This document shows positions 1-5,978 of a stretch of DNA of 6,054 nucleotides, one piece after another (the first letter of the stretch is position 1; each line of letters starts with the position of its first letter). The notes beneath the pieces are model-generated. The model ran no database searches and had not been told where the DNA came from. It worked only from the letters and a program-made list of their open reading frames with translations. This DNA comes from Candidatus Elarobacter sp. Its GTDB lineage: Bacteria; Vulcanimicrobiota; Vulcanimicrobiia; Vulcanimicrobiales; Vulcanimicrobiaceae. Location: assembly GCA_030150085.1 (NCBI GenBank), contig JASLGJ010000105.1, positions 1 to 6,054 on the forward strand, in the 5' to 3' direction. The position numbers were made by a program, and so were the translations under genes.

Positions 1-2
1 TG

Positions 3-620
3 GCGCGCGACGCGCTCGCGCTGATGCGGCAGCTCGGCTTCGCGCGCTTCGCCGTGGCGGGCCACGACCGCGGCGGGCGGGTCGCGTACCGGCTCGCGCT
101 GGACCATCCCGGGGCGGTGAGCAAGCTCGCCGTGCTCGACATCCTGCCCACCGGCGAGCACCTGCGGCGCGCCGACGCGCGCTTCGCGCTGGGCTACTGG
201 CACTGGTTCTTTTTGGCCCAGCCCTACCCGCTGCCCGAGCGCCTGATCGGCGCCGACCCGGAGTGGTTTCTGCTCCACCGCCCGGGCCGCAAGCCGGTCT
301 TCGCGCCCGCGGCGCAGGCCGAGTACCTGCGCTGCTACCGCGACCCGGCCACGCTACACGCCATGTGCGAGGACTACCGCGCCGGCGCGACCTACGACTA
401 CGCGCTCGACGAAGCCGACCGCGCGGCCGGCGCGCGCATCGCCGCGCCGCTGCTGGCGCTGTGGGCCGGGCGGGGCGAGGTCGGCGGATGGTACGACGTG
501 CTCGGCATCTGGCGCGACTGGGCGGACGACGTGCGCGGCGGCCCGCTCGACAGCGGCCACTACATGGCCGAGGAAGCGCCCGACGCGACGTACGCGGCGC
601 TGCGCGACTTCTTCGTCTGA
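3..620 (+). CDS. Haloacetate/fluoroacetate dehalogenase-type alpha/beta hydrolase (5' partial)
   Basis: This is the C-terminal two thirds of an alpha/beta hydrolase; the frame is open to the left edge, so the start and roughly the first 90 residues are missing. Members hydrolyse haloacetates to glycolate in the cytoplasm through an Asp-ester intermediate. Counting from the Met codon at 24, the nucleophile elbow GHDRG holds D15, followed by R16 and R19, which bind the substrate carboxylate in the family. D39 (in VLDILPT) fits the acid of the triad, H60-W61 and Y124 fit the halide-binding residues, and H179 (in SGHY) is the general base. Compared from memory with the Rhodopseudomonas enzyme (D110, D134, H155, W156, Y219, H280), the spacing is exact as far as Y124 and one residue short at the His. 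The gene stands alone, 128 bases before the next start. The family is near certain; the natural substrate, fluoro-, chloro- or another ester, is not. Confidence 0.88.
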   Translation, partial: ARDALALMRQLGFARFAVAGHDRGGRVAYRLALDHPGAVSKLAVLDILPTGEHLRRADARFALGYWHWFFLAQPYPLPERLIGADPEWFLLHRPGRKPVFAPAAQAEYLRCYRDPATLHAMCEDYRAGATYDYALDEADRAAGARIAAPLLALWAGRGEVGGWYDVLGIWRDWADDVRGGPLDSGHYMAEEAPDATYAALRDFFV

Positions 621-748
621 CAGCACGTGCGGGTCGTCACAGCGGCGGCGTGGGCTCTCATCGGACATATCGTCTCAAGGAGTACCGCGTCAGGTAGGTA
701 AGACGGGCGGTGCGGTGCGCCTTGCGCCGCTTTCTCAACGGGTGTTTC
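621..748. other. Intergenic spacer before the secreted operon
   Basis: This 128-base spacer lies between the dehalogenase stop and the first secreted-protein gene. It must contain the operon's promoter if the pair is transcribed separately, but I see no convincing -35/-10 pair. It contains the short palindrome GCACGTGC just after the dehalogenase stop and a sequence AGGAGTACCGCG at 678-689 that recurs in the hairpin after the operon (2166-2177). No small gene or RNA is recognisable. Confidence 0.4.
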
Positions 749-1645
749 ATGATTCGCACACGTCTCTTATCCGCACTGATAGGGGCCGCGGGGGTGGTCG
801 CGCTCAGCACGGCGCTGGCCCAGGCCGCTCCCACGCCCTCGGTGTCGCGCTACATGCACACGGCCAGCACCACCACCGGCTACAACGAAGGCTGCGCCAT
901 GGGCAGCACCAACGCCAGCGGCGTGGTGGTGCTCGACTTCGGCGAGCCGTACTACTCCGGCGGCTGGGGCACGTACGACTACGGCAACGCGTTCGTGAGC
1001 AACGCGCAGATCGCGGCCTTCGCCGAGCAGTACGCCTACGGCTACTGGAAGTGCTCGGGCGCGGGCCCGCGCCTGGAGCTGGCGGTCGGCACGAGCAACT
1101 ACGGCAGCAACGTCTCCAACGCCGGCGGCGTCGCGTTCGGCCAGATGGTCAACTCGATCAACACCTGGCTCACCAACCAGAACATCGCCTACCAGATCTC
1201 CATCCGCGGCGCCAACGACATGGAGCTGGACTGGAACTCCTACGCCACCACCAAGGCCTGGGAGGACGGCTACCAGTCCGCGACCTCGCTCTACCTGTTC
1301 GACTACGGCGACCTGGCGGGCTGCCCGCCCTACGGCTCGTGCGACAACGGCTGGACGCAGAGCAGCGTCTGGTACAAGTCGTGGGGCCTCAAGGATGCCA
1401 TCCCGCTGCCCGAGATCTACTACTCCTCGCAGGCCAGCGAGTGGTACCAGGCCAGCCTCTACTCCGCCCTGCACGAGGCCAACGGCAAGTACAAGTTCGA
1501 GGGCACGATGACGCAGTACGCCGCCTGCGGAAGCTGCACGTACTCGCCCTCGGCGGGCTACAACGCGCTCTACAACGCCATCAACGCGGACAGCCGGACG
1601 ACCGACACGCCGCTCGACTCCACCGACATCTCGAATGCGAACTAG
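749..1645 (+). CDS. Secreted Trp/Tyr-rich protein of unknown function, possible TIM barrel
   Basis: A 298-residue exported protein. I chose ATG 749 because it places a classic signal peptide at the very N terminus (basic MIRTR, hydrophobic core, cleavage expected after AQA at residue 26); the frame stays open to a GTG at 710, but that would bury the signal. The ribosome binding site is weak at either start. The mature part has six Cys (49, 102, 192, 198, 260, 263), suggesting disulfides, including a CPPYGSC loop and a CGSC turn. Strand-like segments alternate with helices: 59-64 (VVLDFG), 109-117, 150-162, 182-187, 206-213, 220-225 and 249-256, several ending in acidic or polar residues (D63, E159, D185, E222). 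That pattern suggests a TIM barrel, perhaps a glycosidase-like enzyme; this is inference. From memory, similar uncharacterised secreted proteins occur in Actinobacteria. It is the first gene of a two-gene operon. Function is unknown. Confidence 0.82.
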   Translation: MIRTRLLSALIGAAGVVALSTALAQAAPTPSVSRYMHTASTTTGYNEGCAMGSTNASGVVVLDFGEPYYSGGWGTYDYGNAFVSNAQIAAFAEQYAYGYWKCSGAGPRLELAVGTSNYGSNVSNAGGVAFGQMVNSINTWLTNQNIAYQISIRGANDMELDWNSYATTKAWEDGYQSATSLYLFDYGDLAGCPPYGSCDNGWTQSSVWYKSWGLKDAIPLPEIYYSSQASEWYQASLYSALHEANGKYKFEGTMTQYAACGSCTYSPSAGYNALYNAINADSRTTDTPLDSTDISNAN

Positions 1646-1648
1646 GAG
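1644..1648 (+). promoter_or_regulatory. Ribosome binding site of the second secreted gene, overlapping the upstream stop
   Basis: AGGAG starts inside the TAG stop codon (1643-1645) of the upstream gene and lies 7 bases before ATG 1656. It decides the start: the in-frame ATG at 1635 lies before this site and would add seven residues ahead of the signal peptide. The overlap implies translational coupling. Confidence 0.8.
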
Positions 1649-1655
1649 CGACACG

Positions 1656-2153
1656 ATGAAGAAGGCCCTCGTCCTCGCCGCCGCCGCGCTGCTCGCGGCC
1701 GGCTCGCTCCTGCCCCGCACCGCGAGCGCGTCGGTGACCGACGCCGAGCTGGCGGCCCAGGCCCGCGCGCAAGCGGCGCTGCCGCAGCGGATCAAGACCG
1801 AGACCGGCGCGCCGCTGCGCGTCATGCAGAGCTTCGCCAGCGAGCACGCCGCCCCGCGCATCATCCCCAACGGCCAGGCCCCGCTGCACGACGCGAACTA
1901 CGTCTTCGTCAACCAGTTCGACGGCATGGTCGGCACCCAGATCGTCAACGTCTACGCGGGCTACTACCGCTACCGCCCGACCCAGGGCGTGTTCATGGTC
2001 ACCCGCTCGTCGCTCGACTTCAGCCAGGTGACCCCCAACACGTTCTTCAACGGCCCGCCCGGCATGGGCGCGCTGAAGATCACCAAGTACGCCGGCGACC
2101 ACCTCGTCCTGACCACCGAGCGCGGCACCACGCTGAACTTCCCGCTCCACTAG
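1656..2153 (+). CDS. Small secreted protein of unknown function, operon partner
   Basis: A 165-residue protein with a signal peptide: MKK, a long Ala/Leu core, then a probable cleavage at about ASA-S near residue 26. I recognise no family. The mature part begins with a helical, Ala/Gln-rich stretch (about 27-45) and then becomes strand-like: YVFVNQFDG, an aromatic run YAGYYRYRP, and a C-terminal pattern of alternating residues with short turns (GALKITKYAGDHLVLTT, then a GTTLNF motif) that looks like a small beta domain. It has no cysteines in the mature part, unlike its partner. The start is fixed by the strong AGGAG site, which overlaps the upstream stop, so the two proteins are made together and probably act in the same extracytoplasmic process. 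Whether it binds its partner, a surface or a ligand cannot be told from the sequence. Confidence 0.78.
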   Translation: MKKALVLAAAALLAAGSLLPRTASASVTDAELAAQARAQAALPQRIKTETGAPLRVMQSFASEHAAPRIIPNGQAPLHDANYVFVNQFDGMVGTQIVNVYAGYYRYRPTQGVFMVTRSSLDFSQVTPNTFFNGPPGMGALKITKYAGDHLVLTTERGTTLNFPLH

Positions 2154-2163
2154 CCTGACGCGC

Positions 2164-2194
2164 CGAGGAGTACCGCGGTACGCGGTGCTCCTCG
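2164..2194. terminator. Strong hairpin between convergent genes, likely bidirectional terminator
   Basis: A 13-base-pair stem (arms 2164-2176 and 2182-2194, with one G-T type mismatch) encloses a five-base loop. It sits in the 56-base gap between the stop of the secreted operon (2153) and the stop of the exonuclease gene on the other strand (2210), so it can end both transcripts. No run of T follows on either side, so it is not a textbook intrinsic terminator; that is common in very G+C-rich genomes. Confidence 0.65.
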
Positions 2195-2209
2195 CGCCTA
2201 CGCGCGCGC

Positions 2210-3244
2210 TCAGAACAGGGCGAGCTGCTCGTTGGGCTCCAGGTAGGTCGCGTCGACGCCCAGGCGGCGCAGGCGCCAGACGAAGTCCTTCCAGCCGTGG
2301 TTGAGCAGCACTTTGCTCGGCTGGGCGAGCTCGATGTAACGCAGCAGCGCGGCGTAGTCGGCGTGGTCGCTGAGCGGGATGCAGGCGTCGGCGCCGTAGC
2401 GGAACGCCGCGCCCTTGCCCAGCGCCCAGCCGGTCAGCATGGCGCTGCGCATCGGCTTGCCGTGCAGCGCCTTGGGCAGGGTCTTGCCGGAAGGCGGCCA
2501 GATCAGGGCCCGGGTCGGCTCGTAGGTCGCGGCGTCGTAGCGCTCGTAGGGCGGCATGCGGACCCCGGCGGCTTCGTACACGCGGGCCATCTCGTAGACC
2601 GCGCCGTGCGCGCTGATGGGAATCCCGGCCTTGCCCAGGATCGCCATCGCCTCTTGCGCCTTGCCCAGCGAGTAGGCGTAGAAGACCGGCGCGCAGCCGT
2701 CCTCCAGCGCCTTGGTCGCGAACGAGACCAGCGTGTCCTCGACCTCGTCGCGCGAGGGGAAGACGTACTGCGGGCGGCCGTAGGTGCACTCCATCAGCAG
2801 CGTGTCGCAGCGCTTGACCTCGGCCGGCTCGCACGTGTACGAACGGGCCAGCTTGAAGTCGCCGGTGTAGACGAAGCGCCCTCGCTCGCCCTCGATCATG
2901 AGCTGGGCGCTGCCCAGCACGTGGCCGGCCGGGAAGAGGGTCAGCTCGTGCTCGCCGTCGCTCCAGGGCTCGTTGAAGGCGTGCAGCTCGAAGTCGCAGG
3001 CCGGCGCTGCCTGCACCGGCAGCAGCGCGGTCTGCCGTCGCTCGGCCTGAGCCGAGCGAGAGGCTTGCTTCGCAAAGCGAGCCGTGCAGATCGCGGCGTT
3101 GGCCGGGGTGGTGACGATCGTCTCGTGCTCGCGCGCGTGGTCGGAGTGTCCGTGCGAGACGTAGCAGCGCGCGCGGGGGCGCAGCGAGTCGATCCAGAGG
3201 TCGAGGTCGGCCACGTAGAGCGACCGTTGCGAGAGCGAGAACAC
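2210..3244 (-). CDS. Metallo-beta-lactamase/beta-CASP exonuclease, DNA-ligase-associated type
   Basis: A 344-residue cytoplasmic protein with a metallo-beta-lactamase fold and an inserted beta-CASP domain, the architecture of RNA/DNA-processing nucleases. Metal-binding motifs are complete: HGHSDH at residues 31-36, H108 in [11 protein letters not shown]129 in YTGDF, and C-terminal SDHADY (D293, H294) and NHGW (H316). The order and wording (for example [11 protein letters not shown] and YAYSLGKAQ) match the group annotated as ligase-associated DNA damage response exonuclease, usually found with an ATP-dependent ligase and an Lhr-like helicase. No ligase is visible here, but an Lhr-type fragment lies 2.2 kb downstream on the opposite strand. 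The start is GTG at 3244; it has no clear ribosome binding site but gives the family's usual N terminus. A stretch of about 25 residues after residue 58 ([12 protein letters not shown] and following) looks extra for the family and coincides with DNA hairpins. The nuclease substrate is inferred only from the family. Confidence 0.8.
   Translation of the reverse strand: MFSLSQRSLYVADLDLWIDSLRPRARCYVSHGHSDHAREHETIVTTPANAAICTARFAKQASRSAQAERRQTALLPVQAAPACDFELHAFNEPWSDGEHELTLFPAGHVLGSAQLMIEGERGRFVYTGDFKLARSYTCEPAEVKRCDTLLMECTYGRPQYVFPSRDEVEDTLVSFATKALEDGCAPVFYAYSLGKAQEAMAILGKAGIPISAHGAVYEMARVYEAAGVRMPPYERYDAATYEPTRALIWPPSGKTLPKALHGKPMRSAMLTGWALGKGAAFRYGADACIPLSDHADYAALLRYIELAQPSKVLLNHGWKDFVWRLRRLGVDATYLEPNEQLALF
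3038..3082. repeat. Tandem inverted repeats inside the exonuclease gene
   Basis: A perfect 9-base-pair stem (3038-3046 with 3051-3059, loop CTGA) is followed at 3063-3082 by a near-palindrome of 20 bases. Together they encode the low-complexity Ala/Arg/Gln stretch at about residues 55-69 of the exonuclease, where family members normally go straight on to the next strand. This may be a small palindromic element inserted in frame at a tolerant loop. It could also be simply a GC-rich coding coincidence. Confidence 0.45.
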
Positions 3245-3349
3245 GGGAGCGAACGGGTGTTCGCGGCCCGCCCGAGACGCACCCTTTGCGGGGCCGCCGG
3301 GTTTAACCGGAGCAACGAACCCCGTGATGCAAGGAGCAGGCTAGCAAGC
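3245..3349. promoter_or_regulatory. Divergent promoter region between the exonuclease gene and cysK
   Basis: The genes diverge across these 105 bases, so both promoters should lie here. The least G+C-rich point is GGTTTAACC at about 3300-3308, a short symmetrical motif, but I cannot assign -35 and -10 boxes. An AAGGAG at 3331-3336 is the best ribosome binding site for cysK, at a longish 13 bases from its GTG. A tiny open frame (GTG ATG CAA GGA GCA GGC TAG, 3324-3344) precedes cysK; I do not claim that it is translated. Confidence 0.4.
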
Positions 3350-4309
3350 GTGCGCGTTTACGACAACATCGCCGACACGTTCGGCAACACCCCGCTCGTC
3401 AGGCTGTCGCGCCTGACCAAGGGCCTGGGTGCGGAGATCCTGGTCAAGCTGGAGTCCAAGAACCCGGCCGGGTCGGTCAAGGACCGCATCGGCGTGGCGA
3501 TGATCGAGGCCGCCGAGCGCGACGGCAAGCTGCGGCCCGACACCGTGATCGTCGAGCCGACCAGCGGCAACACCGGCATCGCCCTGGCCTTCGTCTGCGC
3601 CGCCAAGGGCTACCCGCTGATCCTCACCATGCCCGAGACGATGACGCTCGAGCGGCGCAACCTGCTCAAGGCCTACGGGGCCCAGCTCGTGCTCACCCCG
3701 GGCACTGAGGGCATGAAGGGCGCGATCGCCAAGGCCAAGGAGATCGTCGCCTCCAACCCCGGCAAGTACTTCTCGCCCGGCCAGTTCGACAACCCGGCCA
3801 ACGTCGAGGTCCACTACCGCACCACCGGCGAGGAGATCTGGCGCGACACCGACGGCAAGGTCGACATCCTCGTGGCCGGGGTCGGCACCGGCGGCACGAT
3901 CACCGGCGCGGGCCACCTGCTCAAGGAGCGCAAGCCGGGCGTCGAGTGCATCACCGTCGAGCCCGACACGTCCACGGTGCTCTCGGGCGGCTCGCCCGGC
4001 CCGCACAAGCTGCAGGGCTTCGCGCCCGGCTTCGTGCCCTCGATCCTCGACACGAAGGTCTACAGCGAGGTCATCAAGGCCTCGTTCGACGACTCGATCG
4101 CCACCTCGCGCCGCCTGGCGCGCGAGGAAGGCATCCTGGTCGGCATCTCGGCCGGGGCCAACGTCTGGGCCGCGCTGCAAGTCGCCGCGCGCCCGGAGAA
4201 CAAGGGCAAGCTGATCGTCACGATCGGCTGCGACACCGGCGAGCGCTACCTGTCGAGCCCGCTGTTCTCCGAGCAGGACGCCAACGTCTTCGAGCCCGCG
4301 CTCGCGTAA
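3350..4309 (+). CDS. cysK: Cysteine synthase A (O-acetylserine sulfhydrylase)
   Basis: CysK is a cytoplasmic PLP enzyme that makes L-cysteine from O-acetylserine and sulfide, the last step of cysteine synthesis. The 319-residue product matches the usual length of about 310-325. The PLP lysine is K44 in NPAGSVKDR, the substrate loop TSGNTG is at 71-76, the glycine loop that holds the PLP phosphate is GTGGT at 179-183, and S267 in GISAGAN contacts the pyridine nitrogen. The C terminus has the typical CDTGERYLS motif followed by a lineage-specific tail, [14 protein letters not shown]. The start is GTG 3350, the only start codon that gives the normal N terminus ([14 protein letters not shown]); the frame stays open much further upstream only because that stretch is antisense to the exonuclease gene. 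It stands alone, divergent from the exonuclease and convergent with the cyclophilin. No serine acetyltransferase gene is nearby. CysM is less likely given the motifs and length. Confidence 0.95.
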   Translation: MRVYDNIADTFGNTPLVRLSRLTKGLGAEILVKLESKNPAGSVKDRIGVAMIEAAERDGKLRPDTVIVEPTSGNTGIALAFVCAAKGYPLILTMPETMTLERRNLLKAYGAQLVLTPGTEGMKGAIAKAKEIVASNPGKYFSPGQFDNPANVEVHYRTTGEEIWRDTDGKVDILVAGVGTGGTITGAGHLLKERKPGVECITVEPDTSTVLSGGSPGPHKLQGFAPGFVPSILDTKVYSEVIKASFDDSIATSRRLAREEGILVGISAGANVWAALQVAARPENKGKLIVTIGCDTGERYLSSPLFSEQDANVFEPALA

Positions 4310-4317
4310 CGCGCCGG

Positions 4318-4344
4318 CCCGCTCGCGCGGCTAGCGCGAGCGGG
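4318..4344. terminator. Hairpin at the cysK/cyclophilin convergent junction
   Basis: A perfect 11-base-pair stem (4318-4328 with 4334-4344) has a five-base loop, GGCTA. It begins 9 bases after the cysK stop, and its loop and right arm contain the stop and last codons of the convergent cyclophilin gene, so the stop codon lies in the loop of the hairpin. It probably ends transcription from both sides. As in the other convergent gap, there is no T run. Confidence 0.65.
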
Positions 4345-4903
4345 TCATGCGCACGATGCGGACGGGCGGGGTGAGCGCCTCGCCCTCCGCGTGCGCCTTG
4401 TGGATCTTGAGCACGACGTCGTAGCCTTTCACGACGCGGCCGAAGGCGGCGTAGCCGAAGCCGTCGCGGAACTTCTGCGCGTCGAGCACGGTGTCGTCGC
4501 CGACGTCGATGAAGAACTCGCTGCTGGCCGAGTTGGGGTCGCTGGTGCGCGCCATCGCGATCGTGCCTTGGGTGTTGTGCAGGCCGGTCTTGGTGGTCGG
4601 CTCGATCTGGATCGGGGTCAGCCCGGCCGCCTTGTCCTGCAATCCGCCTTGGATCACCTCGATGAAGCGCGGGCGCGGCGGCGCGGCGACGACCGTGCGG
4701 TAGAACGACGCGCCGTCGTAGGCGTGCGTGTCGACCAGGTGCAGGAAGTTCTTCGCCGTAACCGGCGCGCGCGCCACATCGAGCGCGACCACGATCGTGC
4801 CGGCGGTGGTCTGGATCGCGACGTTCACCGGGGCGGGGCCGCGCGGCGCGGCGGCCAGGAGCGCGGCGCAGGCGAGCGCGGCGCCGGTTCGTACGAGCTG
4901 CAT
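4331..4903 (-). CDS. Secreted cyclophilin-type peptidyl-prolyl cis-trans isomerase (PpiA-like)
   Basis: This enzyme speeds the cis-trans isomerisation of peptide bonds before proline and so helps exported proteins fold. The 190-residue product starts with a short signal peptide (MQLVRTG, then an Ala/Leu core to about residue 24), so it should act in the periplasm. The cyclophilin domain fills the rest: R69 in SFYRTV is the catalytic arginine, followed by VIQGG at 83-87, the hallmark GTIAMARTSDPNSASSEFFI region at 113-132, and the FGRVVKGYDVV motif. E129 replaces the usual Gln of SSQFF, and four or five extra residues (around PPRPR) lie between FYR and IQGG. I chose ATG 4903, which puts the signal peptide first; the frame continues to a GTG at 5089, but that would add 62 Arg-rich residues overlapping the divergent gene. 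No ribosome binding site is evident. Cys12 lacks a proper lipobox. Confidence 0.9.
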   Translation of the reverse strand: MQLVRTGAALACAALLAAAPRGPAPVNVAIQTTAGTIVVALDVARAPVTAKNFLHLVDTHAYDGASFYRTVVAAPPRPRFIEVIQGGLQDKAAGLTPIQIEPTTKTGLHNTQGTIAMARTSDPNSASSEFFIDVGDDTVLDAQKFRDGFGYAAFGRVVKGYDVVLKIHKAHAEGEALTPPVRIVRMTRSR

Positions 4904-5031
4904 GCGGCGACGTAACACGGCGAAGGCGCGTCTTCCTGGAGCCCGGCACGGTGGCGGCTCGCCGCCTCCCCCAGCGACGCCCCAAGAAACGGGCATGTCA
5001 GTTCCAAGCCGCGCGCGGTAGGATGAGCGCC
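4904..5031. promoter_or_regulatory. Divergent promoter region between the cyclophilin and barrel-like genes
   Basis: These 128 bases separate two divergent start codons and must hold both promoters. The only structure seen is a short GC hairpin (GGCGGC with GCCGCC, 4953-4966). No credible -10 or operator could be named. Confidence 0.35.
5020..5023 (+). promoter_or_regulatory. Ribosome binding site deciding the barrel-like gene start
   Basis: AGGA lies 8 bases before GTG 5032, a good spacing. The in-frame ATG at 5023 directly abuts this site and would have no room for it, so GTG 5032 is preferred. The two choices differ by only three residues. Confidence 0.5.
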
Positions 5032-5505
5032 GTGACTCGCAACGCACTCGCCTCCACCTTCGTCGCTTCCGTTCTCGCCGCCGCGGCACTGGTCGGGGCG
5101 CCCGCTCCGGCGTCCGCGCAGACGCTGCCGCTCGACGCCGCGGTCGGCTACATGGATACCAGCGGCGGCCAGTCGTCGGCGGCCGGCATCCTGACCTTGC
5201 ACGGGGTCGGCATCAGCGTCCCCGGCGTGCGGCCCCAGGTCAGCTTCGCCTACCCGTTCTCGGGCGGCGGCCGGCGCTACGCCGCGACCACGGAGGCCGC
5301 GCTGCACGTGCCGCTGACCGGGTTCTCGGTCGGCGCCGGGGTCGGGATCGGCCGGCTCGCCGAGCCGTTCAAGACCGGCGTGCTCTACGACGTCTTCGCC
5401 GGCCACCGCCTGGCCTCGCACGCCGACCTCGTCGCCCGCTACTACAGCGGCCTCAACCACTACGTCGGCCAGGGCGTCTTCGTGGGGGTCGGCCTGCACC
5501 TCTGA
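5032..5505 (+). CDS. Small secreted beta-barrel-like protein of unknown function
   Basis: A 157-residue protein with a clear signal peptide: MTRN, a hydrophobic Ala/Val/Leu core, and cleavage expected after ASA in the PASAQ stretch near residue 27. The mature part of about 130 residues is made of alternating polar and hydrophobic residues rich in Gly, Tyr, Phe and Val: GILTLHGVGISV, VSFAYPF, AALHVPL, FSVGAGVGIG, VLYDVFAGHRL, LVARYYSG, VFVGVGLHL. This looks like six to eight strands of an outer-membrane barrel. It ends in Leu rather than the Phe usual for proteobacterial barrels. No cysteines occur after the signal peptide. I recognise no family, so the function, pore or otherwise, is unknown. 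If the barrel reading is right, the host has an outer membrane. The gene is divergent from the secreted cyclophilin, and its stop is directly followed by an unrelated helicase fragment. Confidence 0.72.
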   Translation: MTRNALASTFVASVLAAAALVGAPAPASAQTLPLDAAVGYMDTSGGQSSAAGILTLHGVGISVPGVRPQVSFAYPFSGGGRRYAATTEAALHVPLTGFSVGAGVGIGRLAEPFKTGVLYDVFAGHRLASHADLVARYYSGLNHYVGQGVFVGVGLHL

Positions 5506-5650
5506 TCCCGCCCGCGAGCGCGCCGGCCGCGACGTGCTGATCTCGGCCCCCACCGGGTCGGGCAAGACGCTCGCGGCCTTCTCGCTCTGCCTGGACAGCC
5601 TGATCCACCGCGCCGCGGAAGGGCCGCTGCCCGAGCGGACCCTGTACGAC
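5504..5650 (+). pseudogene. Fragment of an Lhr-type DEAD/DEAH helicase around motif I
   Basis: About 48 codons match the start of the Lhr helicase core: AGRDVLISAPTGSGKTLAAF carries the Walker A lysine, followed by LCLDSLI and GPLPERTLY, where intact members continue with a VSPLKAL motif. Here the match stops near 5650 and the frame runs on to a stop at 5911 with no further helicase motifs. On the left, the 30-40 residues with the Q motif that should precede motif I are also missing; the frame abuts the stop of the barrel-like gene. Lhr proteins are large (900-1500 residues) ATP-dependent helicases in DNA repair. This piece cannot be functional. It may be a genuine remnant or a result of misassembly at a contig end. 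Confidence 0.65.
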
Positions 5651-5978
5651 CACGCCACCGGTACCGTGTTGTGCCACCCGGATCGTCGAGCCGCGCGACA
5701 GCGTGCTTATGTAGGACCGTTTCACGTACCCCTTGCGAGCATCATTATACATGGAGCGTCTGGCTCGAGCGCGAGCTGGGCCTCATGCTCGACTGGACGG
5801 TCTACCGACCGGTCGCGGCTCAGTCCGATGGGCGGCCCCAACCCGGACCGGCTGGCGTATATGGCCCCCACTGGCGATCAGACGTCGCGATACTGGCGCT
5901 GGCGCAACTAGTCGCGTGGCTCGTCGATGCCGTTACGCGCGCGCCGAGCGGGCTAGGCGGAGTAGCCGGCTGCGTGAG
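5651..5978. other. Unassigned lower-G+C stretch
   Basis: No gene, RNA or repeat is recognisable on either strand. Open frames that cross it (for example 5671-6030) read as unstructured low-complexity protein. Composition departs from the rest: 5701-5760 has 31 G/C of 60 bases (52%), against 44 of 60 (73%) at 5401-5460. It lies between two gene fragments, so it is either decayed DNA or poor-quality sequence. Confidence 0.5.

Noticed and set aside
710..748. GTG 710 as the start of the first secreted protein
   Set aside because: It would add 13 residues before an otherwise standard signal peptide and has no better ribosome binding site.
678..2177. Identical 12-mer AGGAGTACCGCG at 678-689 and 2166-2177 flanking the secreted operon
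   Set aside because: A 12-base match is expected about once by chance in a GC-rich 6-kb window; no longer repeat, target duplication or mobile gene supports a mobile unit.
1581..2834. 417-codon open frame on the minus strand
   Set aside because: It overlaps the real exonuclease frame and both ends of the secreted operon, and its translation is Arg/Gly/Ala-rich without motifs; this is typical of G+C-rich shadow frames.
2297..3349. Long N-terminal extension of the cysK frame
   Set aside because: It is the antisense shadow of the exonuclease gene: low-complexity Arg/Gly/Ala/Val translation, whereas the normal CysK N terminus begins at GTG 3350.
4331..4903. Cyclophilin as a lipoprotein anchored at Cys12
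   Set aside because: The residues before Cys (A-L-A) do not form a lipobox with Leu at -3, and the preceding hydrophobic stretch is too short.
4904..5089. 62-residue Arg-rich N-terminal extension of the cyclophilin
   Set aside because: It overlaps the divergent gene and buries the signal peptide that begins at ATG 4903.
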